64,000 nt of DNA from Mrakia gelida (lineage: Eukaryota; Basidiomycota; Tremellomycetes; Cystofilobasidiales; Mrakiaceae): NCBI GenBank assembly GCA_024345305.1, contig BRON01000001.1:868001-932000 (forward strand), read 5' to 3'. The notes below the pieces were generated by a model, which saw only the letters and a list, made by a program, of their open reading frames with translations, made no database searches and was not told the origin of the DNA. Positions 23,611 through 32,579 of this stretch are shown in pieces. Position numbers and translations under genes: made by a program. Position 1 is the first letter of the stretch; each line of letters opens with the position of its first letter.

Positions 23611-23837
23611 TGTTGTTGGGTCGTCCACTTGAGCTTAGGGATGTCTGCAGGATGTGGTTCAAAGCTTGTTGTATAAAGCTAGCTACTCGAAAGGTTTATA
23701 TACTATGGAAATGGTCACGTGATCTGAAGGTAGCTTACAAAGCTGTTTACGAAGAATGGTTACTAACAAGGGGACTGAACGAGACGCGTTACTAAGCTAC
23801 CACGTAAGACCTCTCTGCGAGTCGCCACCTTCCAACA
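23611..23837 (-). repeat. 5' LTR of copy 1
   Basis: 227 bp. In element orientation it contains CACGTG and then a TATATAAA-type box, as expected for the LTR promoter. The internal region starts with the primer binding site just beyond it. Confidence 0.93.
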
Positions 23838-23842
23838 GTCTT
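23838..23842. repeat. Target-site duplication of copy 1 (right)
   Basis: GTCTT, matching 18996-19000. Confidence 0.9.
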
Positions 23843-25084
23843 TGTGAGACGCGAGGGGAGTTACGCACGCGAAAGGTTTCAACCCGATGTAGCAGCTTTG
23901 ACTGCTTCCGATACCTGCTATTCGACCTACAGAGAGAAGGGGATAAGACGGAAGAGGGTGAGCGCGCTGATGAACGGAAGGGGGACGTCGTCCAAGACTT
24001 CGCTCGACGAGACTCCACTTACCGACGACCAAGAGAACGAAGATGACAGCGTAGGCGCCCACTCCAGCCAAGCAAAGGAGGTAGGTCCTCGAGTGAGAGC
24101 GAGGCAGCGTTGTTCAAGAGACGACGTAAATCTGGAAAGCCGAAGCGTCGCAGCGTCAGAACAAAAACACAGATTGAATGGAGAGACGCTCCCGATTTGC
24201 ATGGGCGCGACGTACCTTTTCGACGAGAAAGAGGTAGATGAAGATCTTGGTGGCGACGTAGAAAGCTGTGGGGGAGAAAGAGAGGGATGAGGAAAGGGAA
24301 GTCAGCTCGATTGAAAGTCGAATCCGAAGACGCGTCGACGTCGCTCTTCTCGGAGCTTACAGACGCAAACGAACACCGATGAGGAGCAAGCAGTACTCGA
24401 GCTACTCGTGTCCACTCCTAGCACAAGGACTCCCGAGCTGAAGAGGAACGCCCACCTAAAAAGAAGAAGAGGTCAGCGAAAGTTCGCTCCAGTCAGGGAG
24501 CGAGGTGAGGGTCGGAGACGAACGAGGTGGCGAAGACGAGGAGACAGAGAATCCTAGGCCAGCGGTAGGACTTCCAACTCGAGCCCGAGAAGAGGCTGAG
24601 GGTAATGGAGCGTCGAGTGGTCATGCAGGAGAGGATGGAGGTGGAGAGCAGAACTGAAAGGCAAGAAAGAAAAAAAGAGGAAGGTCAGTCGGCGACGACG
24701 TGTTCTGTTCTTCGTCGAGGGTGAGTGTGCGACAAGGACTCACAGAAGACAGCAGAGAAAACTTGCAGTCCCGGTCTGGAGAGATGCATCATCGACCGAA
24801 AGGGGACGAAGAATCAGCATCCGAGGAACGTCGAGCTTGGAGAGCACGTCGTTCGACTCAAGGGCGTCGACCTCCCCCCTTTCTTCCTGCTTCTCTTCGA
24901 CATCCCGCCGAGAAACTGATCAAAGAAGCTTACCAGCCGTTGGCTTGATGATCAGCAAATAAGTCAAAGCAAAAGAACACCAGTCAGTGAAGCTCGCATT
25001 GAGACGGGACGAGGACGTCGAGACTCGAAAAACAAAACTCACCTTCATCTCAGGAAACTCAGTGAAAGGGGCATCATCGGACAT

Positions 25085-26487
25085 GCTTGACGAGGTGGAT
25101 ACCGACGCTGAGGTACAGGGATAGGTCTCGGAGAGGGTGTAGAGGGGGCAAAAGTGAGCAAGGATTGTGGGAGTCGGACGAGGGAGAGCGTTCGAAGGAC
25201 GGGAGAGCCAGAAACTCGGATCACGTCAGTTCCAGTTCCTTCAGCTCGGCTGGATCGAGAGCAATTAAGACAGTAGATGCTTTGGGACTGGGGACTGTCG
25301 AGTTGAGGTGGCAGGCTGGCGAGGAAAGGAAAAGGAAACTCGGGTCAGACGAAAGAAACCGACGCGTCGCGAAGGTCGAAGATGAAGAAGAAAAACGCAC
25401 GGGAGCGGCAGCAACGAGCAAGACGGTAGATCTTGATGTTAATCAGAATCGGAGCGGAGAGAGGGAAGAGCATCAGTGAGTATGTGCGCAAGCCATCTCC
25501 TTGGTTGAGAACCTGAAGAAGAGGACGAACGTCTCGAGATGCCAGAGCCTGATTCGAGTTGAACGATCGATGAGCCGAGAAGAAGGTCGTCAGTCTTCTT
25601 CTCTCCCTCGGTTACCTTCGAACCTTCCTTACTAACCTTAACGTCCTTCGAACCCTAACTCTCCCACTTTCACGTCAGGAGAAGCAGTGAAGGAGGAACT
25701 CACCACGGAATCGAGAGCGAAGCAACCCCACTGATGCGAGCTTGAGCTCGAGCTCCTGGATGTCAGACGCTGTTGATCTGGTACGAGAGGCTCGGCTGAC
25801 GAGCGGTGAGAGTCGTCCTTCCATCGCTGATGGAAGAGGACACACGAGGCGAGGAAGAGGCGAGCGAAGAAGGAAGCTGAGCGAGGGAAGGGGAGGCATG
25901 GTGAGCTCGAGCTTTCCCTGATCCCTTCCTCTCCTCCCTCCCTCGTTCTTGGTTGTAGCAGACTGCGAGAGGACTCAGTGATCTGTAGATGGTTGATACA
26001 TCTGAGCGACACCTCGTTGATGGAGAGCCGAGGGTGGAGTCTGGAGGGAGTGAAGCGAGGCTTGAGGGTCGAGGAGGGAGGGGAGGAGGAGGTCGAGCTC
26101 ATGAAAACGAGGAGGCAGGGGAACGTTTCTGAGGCCAGGGATTATTGTATTCAAATATCCAGCATCGATGGAGGTCCCTTTCCAGATCGACGAGCGTTCA
26201 AGTGGTTCGTTCAGCAGCTGAGGAAGAGGAGGCGAGGATGGGAGGGGAGGGGAGAAGAAGAGGGACGCATGAAGGAGGAGACCGTTGGGATCGAGATGGA
26301 AAGCTCGCATCTTTCTCTCTGCCCTCAAGAAGGCCTTTCATCGCTCCTCCAGCGACTCAACTCCCACTCGTGCCGAACAGTCTTATTTCTCGTAAACTGT
26401 CAAAAATTCAACGTGAAATTTCATGAAGATCGAGCGGGGTTCGATCAAGGGCGACGGTGGCGAGTCGAGTCGACGAAGGGACTCATT
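25085..26487 (-). other. Possible short minus-strand gene, unresolved
   Basis: This 1.4-kb stretch lies between the two interrupted host genes. Minus-strand readings that look coded include DIQELELKLASVGLLRSRFR (about 25740), ALASRDVRPLLQ after an intron-like gap (about 25525), and a final piece starting CHLNSTVPSPKASTVLIALD that ends in TGA at 25221. Intron-like segments with CTGAC separate them (for example before 25312). I could not join them into one consistent frame from a start codon, and no domain is recognised. It may be a small gene or part of the 5' region of the membrane protein gene. Confidence 0.3.
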
Positions 26488-26748
26488 TTACTCGGACTGC
26501 TTCATTCGACCGTCGGGAGTTCCGTCGGCCTGGCGAGAGACCAAGACAGGAGAGAAAGAGGAGAGAAGAACGGGAGAGAAGGGTGAGAGGTCAGCTCCGA
26601 ATCGAACGTCGAACATCGCGTCGCCTTCTCAAAGAGCGAGATCGAGACGTCGCTCGAACACGAAGGAAGAACACACCTTGAGCCCATCGTGCTCGGAAGG
26701 CTTGTAGGTTCCACCTGAAGCAGACCCTCCATCGTTGGAGGAGGAGGT

Positions 26749-26753
26749 GTCCG
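26749..26753. repeat. Target-site duplication of copy 2 (left)
   Basis: GTCCG, repeated at 31429-31433. Confidence 0.9.
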
Positions 26754-26980
26754 TGTTGGAAGGTGGCGACTCGCAGAGAGATCTTACGTAGTAGCTTAGT
26801 AACGCGTCTCGTTCAGTCCCCTTGGTAGTAACCATTCTTCGTAAACAGCTTTGTAAGCTACCTTCAGATCACGTGACCATTTCCATAGTATATAAACCTT
26901 TCGAGTAGCTAGCTTTATACAACAAGCTTTGAACCACATCCTGCAGACATCCCTAAGCTCAAGTGGACGACCCAACAACA
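26754..26980 (+). repeat. 5' LTR of copy 2
   Basis: 227 bp from TGTTGGAAGG to CCCAACAACA. It carries CACGTG at 26870-26875 and a TATATAAA box near 26889, a plausible transcription start signal for the element. Confidence 0.93.
26868..26896 (+). promoter_or_regulatory. LTR core promoter: E-box and TATA box
   Basis: ATCACGTGACC (an E-box, the site type bound by fungal bHLH factors) is followed about 15 bases later by TATATAAACC. The same arrangement occurs in all four LTRs. That it drives element transcription is inference from position. Confidence 0.5.
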
Positions 26981-26993
26981 CGTTATCAGCACC
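26981..26993 (+). other. Probable primer binding site of copy 2
   Basis: CGTTATCAGCACC starts directly after the CA end of the 5' LTR. It does not match a tRNA 3' end. Its complement, GGTGCTGATAACG, has the form of an anticodon stem-loop with an isoleucine anticodon, so a half-tRNA primer as used by copia-type elements is likely. Copy 1 has the same sequence (23598-23610, minus strand). Confidence 0.55.
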
Positions 26994-27029
26994 AGTTCGC
27001 CACCACCCGCTAAGCAACAATCCTTCGTC

Positions 27030-30000
27030 ATGTCAAGCAACTACTCCAAGAAGCTGGATCACAAGCTGTTCAAACTCACTGCTCTCGATGGTACCAACTA
27101 CGAGACGTGGTCAGTAAGGATGGAGATCGCTTTTGGAGAAGCAGGAATCAAGCCCGTCGTCCTCGGTACGAAAACCAGGCCCAACCTCACCCCGGAAGTC
27201 AAGGAAAAGGACACCACCGGACAAGAGGTCGTGGAGCAGCAGAACAACGTCAAGGACATCGAAGAATGGGACCATATGGACGAGTTCGCGCTCCACAGGA
27301 TTCAAATGGCGGTCAGCGACCGAGAACTACCTCGGATCCGGAACTGCAAACACGCAAAGGAGGCATGGGATCTTCTGAGGAAGACTCACAAGGTGGAAGG
27401 AGGAGCGGGAGAGGTCATGGCCATCCGAAGGATGAGGGACCTCAAGATGGAGGAGGGAGAACCAGTACAGGAGTACATCGACGAATTCCAAAGGATCATC
27501 GACGACATGTCAGCTCTCGGCCTCAACACCCCAGACAGGATGAGCACAATGTTCTTCCTCAGTGGATTACCTGCATCACTCGAACAATTCATTCAACACC
27601 AAACGCTCCAGGCGCAAGAATCAAAACAAGAACTCAACCCAACCGCCGTCGCCACATCCCTCCTCATCCACGTAAGGACTCACGAGTCTCTCAAACCGAC
27701 AGGTACTTCATCGTCGAAGGAAACAGCCCTCCTTGTCGACAAGAGGACCGCCAAGTGCCATCAGTGCAACAAGGTCGGACACTTCAAGTCGGAGTGCAGG
27801 GAGTTGAATGGAGGAAAGCCCACGGGGCAAGGACAAGGTGGAAAGGGAAGGAAGTTCGGGAAGGGGAAGAAGGAGAACAAGGGGAACTGGAAGGATAGGG
27901 AAGAGGCGCACCTCGTAGACTACGGTCTTCAAGCAGGATCCGACATCGCGACGTCGGCCCAAGCGCTCTTCGCTCAAACCAAGCATGGATACATCGCCGA
28001 TAGTGGAGCATCAAACCACATCGTCGGGGACCGGGAACGCTTCGTAACATACAAGGCGCACAACGGAACGGTCACGACGGCCAACGGATCAATCGTTCAG
28101 ATCCTCGGCATCGGCTCCATCCACCTCCAGACCACCGTGAAAGGATCAAGGAAGGCCTTCACCATCTCCGACGTATACCACATCCCAGGGTTCAGCAACC
28201 TCATCAGTATCGGTCAACTCGGTAACAAAGGAGTCGAGACCAGGTTCCCCAGCAAGGGGACAACCCAAACCAACAAGCGATGCCAGTTCCTTCGAGACGG
28301 ATCGCTGTTCATGGAGGGAAAAGAGGTGTCGAAGAACCTCTACATGCTGGACGTGAGCGACTTCAAGGGAGTCGGCTCAGGAGGAGAAGACGTAGCACTC
28401 GCGGCAACAGGAGTCGACAAGATCGAGGTCCTTCATCGCCGGCTCGGTCACGCTTCTATCTCCGCCATGGAGGAGTTGTCTCGTCAGAAGCTCCTACCAA
28501 CCTTCACCAAAAAGGACATCATCGGATTCAAGGAAAGGATCTGCGTACCTTGCGTCGAAGGGAAACAACATCGAACTCCATTCCCCACCTCCACCACCAA
28601 AACCACTTCACCTCTCGAACTCGTCCACACGGATCTCGCCGGACCGATGCCAATCGCCTCGGCTCAAGGAATGCGTTACATGATGACGATCTGGGACGAC
28701 TTCAGCAACTACCACTGGTCGTTCGCATTGAAGAGGAAGTCGGAAACACTGGCAACATTCATCGCCTGGAGGAAAAGGGAGGAGAAAAGGACCAATCACG
28801 TCGTCAAACGGATCAGGTCAGACAACGGTGGGGAATACACGTCGAAGGACTACGAGTTCTACCTCCGGGACGAAGGAATCACCAAGGAAACGACTATCCC
28901 ACACACACCGCAACAAAACGGCAAGGCCGAACGAGGAATGCGAACCATCGAGGAGAAGATCACCTGCGCGCTACGAGACGCGAGGGACCTCGACGGATCC
29001 TACTGGGCGGAAGCCATGAACTACGCCACATACACAATCAACCGCATTCCCTCATCCTCAGTCAACTCTCAAACCCCCTACCAAGCCTACTACAAAAGGA
29101 AGCCCGACCTCACTGCAATGCGGACGTTCGGAGCTCTCGCTTACGCGCTCAACCTTCAAAAGATCAAGCATCAACCCAAGAGCATCAAGTGCATCTTCCT
29201 CGGATACGGCGATCTCAACGGGAAGAAGGCCTATCGACTTCAAGTCCATGGAGACCCCAAGCGGTCGATCCTTCATTCTCGGGACGTTATCTTCGACGAA
29301 ACACGTGGAGTCCACCAGACGGTGGAGCTACCAGGAATGGGACAAGCCGGAATCAAGGAGGACCACAAGGAGGAGGAAGAAGAAGAGAAGGAACTGGAGG
29401 AGGACAAAGGAGAGGAACAGCACCTACTCAAGTCCAACCAACAAGACCCGGTCAGGGAGACCGAGGCAAGGAAACCCAACCCATCACGCGTCAAGCACTC
29501 CTACACTTACGAGCCCATCATCGATGAACCGGCTGTCGATTTGAGTGGGAGCTACGGACGAGGTCAACGGCACAAGAAACCTCTCACAGGAACAGGAGAC
29601 TCGGCAAGATTTGTCCAGACAGACTACGACATCACCGACTTCATTTCGGAGGACTTCGCCGGACACGCTCAAGCGACGCAACCCAAACTCGAGGATCTTC
29701 CACCACCCTCCGTCCCAAATACATACGGAGAAGCCATGGCGTCGGAGCACGCATACTTCTGGAGGGAAGCGATGGACGAAGAGATGGTGTCGATGGAAGG
29801 GAACGGAGTCTTTGAACTCACGGAGCTACCCTCACGATCAAAAACGGTCGGAGGTCGCTGGGTCTACGCGCTCAAGAAAGGAGCCGACGGGAGGATTACT
29901 CGCTTCAAAGCCAGATGGGTCGCCAAGGGATTCAGTCAGCAAGAAGGAGTCGACTACGTCGAGACGTACGCGCCGGTATCAAAGCTCAACTCACTCAGGA

Positions 30001-31247
30001 TCGTCCTCGCCATCGCAGCATCGGAGGATCTCGATCTAGTCCAAGGAGACTTCAAGACGGCGTTCCTCACAGCAGACCTAGTCGAAACGGTCTTCATGGA
30101 ACAGCCAACAGGGTACGAACAAAAGGGAGCCGACAAGAAGAAACTCGTCGCGCATCTCCTCAAGGAGGCCCTATACGGACTCAAACAATCGCCACTCGCG
30201 TTCTACAATCACTCCTCAAAGTTCTTTCAAACTCAACTCAATCTCCATCCACTCGAAGCGGACCCTTGCATCTACATAGGGCATAGGAAGGGACGACGGA
30301 TCATGTTGGTCCAGTACGTTGACGACTTCGTCGCCGCAGGAGACAAGGAGGATTTGGAGTGGGTCATGACGGAGATCCAGAAGGAATTCAAGATCGACGA
30401 CAGAGGAGACCTCAACCCAGGAACCATCCTCGGAATCGACGTTACGAGGGACCGCAAGGCGGGGACAATGGACCTCAGCCAGAAACGATACGTTCAAACG
30501 GTCCTCGAACGATTCAACATGGTCGACGCAAAATCAAACAAGGTTCCGATGGACGACTTTAGGCAACAGTCGGTCCAATCGGAGGATTCGGGATCAGAGA
30601 AGCTGGACGGAGTACCCTACCTCGAAGCGGTGGGATCGTTGATGTACCTCCAAGTCTGCACTCGACCGGACATCGCCTTCGCCGTCGGAGTTCTCAGCCG
30701 ATTCAGCTCGGACCCAAGAAGGGTTCACTGGGGAGCAGTCAAGAAGGTCATGCGATACCTACAAGGATCAGCAGACACGTCGCTTCAACTTGGAGGACAC
30801 TCGGACGCTCCAATCGCAGAACTATGGACCGACTCCGACTACGCCGGAGACACGGAATCAAGACGATCAACAACAGGATTCGTCGTCAAGACAACCAAGG
30901 AGCCATCGAAACAACCAAGAACGGTACTCACTCGGAGAAGACCAAGCACATCGACGTCGCGTACAAATACGGACGAGAGGCCCAACAGAGAGGATTCATC
31001 AAGCTCAACTACTGTCCCACCGAGGACATGCAGGCAGACATCCTCACCAAGGCTCTCGGAGTCGAAAAGCTCGAACGGTTTAAGAAATCGCTCAACATCC
31101 AGAAGGAAACCTCGCGCGTGGATCAAAAGACCAGCGGAGACATGGATGGAAACCCGCAGAGGGGGAAATGAAGGAAGGACTCTCAGCTCATCGAGTGGGA
31201 GTGTTGGAAGGTGGCGACTCGCAGAGAGATCTTACGTAGTAGCTTAG
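27030..31247 (+). pseudogene. Gag-Pol polyprotein of copy 2, frame-broken in RNase H
   Basis: The frame is open and nearly identical to copy 1 through Gag, knuckle (CHQCNKVGHFKSEC), protease (DSGAS), integrase and reverse transcriptase (YVDDFVAAG; an extra Glu in LLKEALYGL). At 30892 the 169-bp gap follows GFVVK. The reading then enters a wrong frame (TTKEPSKQPRTVLTRR). The true RNase H tail (NQGAIETTKNG to GNPQRGK) lies in another frame at 30893-31171 and stops before the LTR. The lost part contains the SLEAEYIALS catalytic region, so this copy should lack RNase H and depend on another copy. Confidence 0.9.
31158..31201 (+). other. Polypurine tract region of copy 2
   Basis: AGAGGGGGAAATGAAGGAAG lies about 25 bases upstream of the 3' LTR, and GAGTGGGAG sits immediately against it. 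One or both should prime plus-strand cDNA synthesis. Copy 1 has the same arrangement. Confidence 0.55.
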
Positions 31248-31428
31248 TAACGCGTCTCGTTCAGTCCCCTTGGTAGTAACCATTCTTCGTAAACAGCTTT
31301 GTAAGCTACCTTCAGATCACGTGACCATTTCCATAGTATATAAACCTTTCGAGTAGCTAGCTTTATACAACAAGCTTTGAACCACATCCTGCAGACATCC
31401 CTAAGCTCAAGTGGACGACCCAACAACA
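31202..31428 (+). repeat. 3' LTR of copy 2
   Basis: 227 bp with TG...CA ends, matching the 5' LTR of this copy. Confidence 0.93.
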
Positions 31429-31433
31429 GTCCG
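31429..31433. repeat. Target-site duplication of copy 2 (right)
   Basis: GTCCG, matching 26749-26753. Confidence 0.9.
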
Positions 31434-31735
31434 ATCCTCCAGATCCAGAGGTGTTGCCTCCCTTCTTGCCAGCCTCGACGGCTCGGTCGTGATCGCCTCC
31501 GAAACCGTGCTCGGGGTTCATTCGCTTGTCGGGAGTTCCGTCTTCCTGTGGGATTTTGTAAAAAGTAGGAGGTGAGGGAGGGGGGAGGAGAGGAAGAGGG
31601 AGAGGAGGAGGAGGTCAGCGCGACGCGAGCGAAGTTGTACGAAGAGTGTCGAGATCGGACGAAGAACATCGAGATCGGAGGGGAAGAAGGACTTACCTTG
31701 AGACCGTCGTGCTCGGAGGGCTTGTAGGTGGACAT

Positions 31736-32579
31736 GGCTGTTAAGTTGGGGTTGAGGTGAGGGTGGGTTGAAGGGTTGAAGAGTGAGGGAGGTGTGTTGG
31801 TTGGGAAGAAGAGAAACGACGAGCGAGTGCGAGCCTTTTGTAGTGTTTCCCGGAAGGCTGGGGGCCGAACGTCAGAGACGGGTCGTGGAGCACTCTACGT
31901 AAGGAATGATTTGGTTCCTGAGGGGGTGACGGAGGTGGAGGGGCGAGGGACGAGGGAGCGATCGTTGGGGTTGGAAGGAAGTCGCGTGAGGTGGTGAGGC
32001 TGGTTCAGGGCGAGATCGTTTGTTTGATGAACTCGGAGCTGAGAGAAGAAGGGAGTCAAAAGGGCGGAGCTGAGGGAAGGCAGAGTATAGACGCCTCTCG
32101 TCTCGATCTGGAGAAAGAGAGCGAGATCGAGGGAGGGAGGAAGATGGAGCGTCGAGCTCACCTCCTTCCGCTCGGTCGAAAGCTCAGCTTCAAGCGAGGA
32201 GGACGAAATCGAATGCAAGGTCGACCTTCCGAGATCGAGAGAGGTCCACCGAGGAGTCGACCGATTCATCTGAGTAAGTGGGTGAGGGGAAGATCTCTGG
32301 GAGGGGAGAAGGAAGGAGGGAGGGAGGAAGGCGCGGCTGAGCTCGAAGGAGGCGAGGTTAAGACGAGGCCCATGGATTCCTGTGCGACTTTTTGAGAGAT
32401 CAGAGGGTCCGTTGCATGCATGGCCCTCCCGATCCTCGTCTGGGACGATTTGGCCGTGGCACGTGGGAGGCGACTCGAAAAAGAAGAAGGAAGGCGAAGC
32501 TCAACTTTCGTTCCCTTCCAACGCAACGACCAACATCTCCTCCCTTCCCTTCCCCTTCCCCTTCTCCCCTTCCTCCGGG
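31736..32579. other. Divergent promoter region, stress-type gene and N-myristoyltransferase gene
   Basis: The genes start outward from this 844-bp stretch. On the minus strand the leader of the stress-type gene is CA/CT-rich, as in other highly expressed fungal genes. A CACGTG occurs near 32460 on the N-myristoyltransferase side. No gene is supported. Confidence 0.45.

Larger units (their letters stand above)
19001..23837 (-). mobile_element. Ty1/copia LTR retrotransposon, copy 1 (full length, 4837 bp)
   Basis: The element is bounded by TGTTG...CAACA, with 227-bp direct LTRs at 19001-19227 and 23611-23837 that look identical base for base. The 5-bp target duplication GTCTT flanks it (18996-19000 and 23838-23842). 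It is on the minus strand, the same orientation as the host gene, inside an intron. Domain order Gag - zinc knuckle - protease - integrase - reverse transcriptase - RNase H defines the copia (Pseudoviridae) lineage. Matching LTRs and an open polyprotein frame indicate a very recent insertion, and this copy may be active. Confidence 0.95.
17449..25084 (-). pseudogene. Multi-pass membrane protein gene, interrupted by Ty1/copia copy 1 and carrying an in-frame stop
   Basis: Exons read from ATG 25084 (MSDDAPFTEFPEMK) to TAG 17449. Hydrophobic segments include VFSAVFFLLSTSILSC, ILCLLVFATSF, ATKIFIYLFLVEK, VGAYAVIFVLLVVG, ASIPLLTYDLFLNTV and LTAMFVVPILSQK, giving about seven membrane spans with a Ser-rich cytosolic-type tail. 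I do not know a named function; the SIPLLTYDLFLN core recurs in uncharacterised fungal membrane proteins. Retrotransposon copy 1 lies in the intron 18919-23868, which was 108 nt before insertion. Separately, the exon after the donor at VEK reads IYVVS then TGA (24114-24116) then TTLPRSHSRTY in frame. A Trp codon (TGG) would fit there. Upstream and downstream exons remain open and in phase, so decay is recent. A readthrough or unnoticed splice choice is possible but the alternative AG is out of frame. Confidence 0.65.
26754..31428 (+). mobile_element. Ty1/copia LTR retrotransposon, copy 2 (4675 bp, RNase H deleted)
   Basis: Same family as copy 1, inverted relative to it. LTRs lie at 26754-26980 and 31202-31428 (227 bp each, no difference seen between them). 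The target duplication GTCCG is at 26749-26753 and 31429-31433. Relative to copy 1 it lacks 169 bp (copy 1 positions 19538-19706) and has 7 extra bases (3 in the leader, 3 in reverse transcriptase, 1 near the 3' end), which accounts exactly for the 162-bp length difference. Confidence 0.95.
26488..31735 (-). pseudogene. Small hydrophilic KGG-motif stress-type protein gene, coding exon split by Ty1/copia copy 2
   Basis: Three exons read on the minus strand: 31697-31735 (MSTYKPSEHDGLK), an exon 31429-31545 continued at 26677-26753 on the other side of the element, and 26488-26529 ending RMKQSE and TAA. Without the insertion the product would be 89 residues. It is polar and glycine-rich, with two copies of YKPSEHDGLK followed by (E/A)DGTPD across the splice junctions, and a central DHDRAVEAGKKGG. 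The KGG motif recalls small stress-induced proteins, so a role in desiccation or stress is inference. The insertion falls between GSD and TSS codons, with target duplication CGGAC in gene sense. The element is antisense to the gene. Both halves remain open, so the break is recent. Confidence 0.75.
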
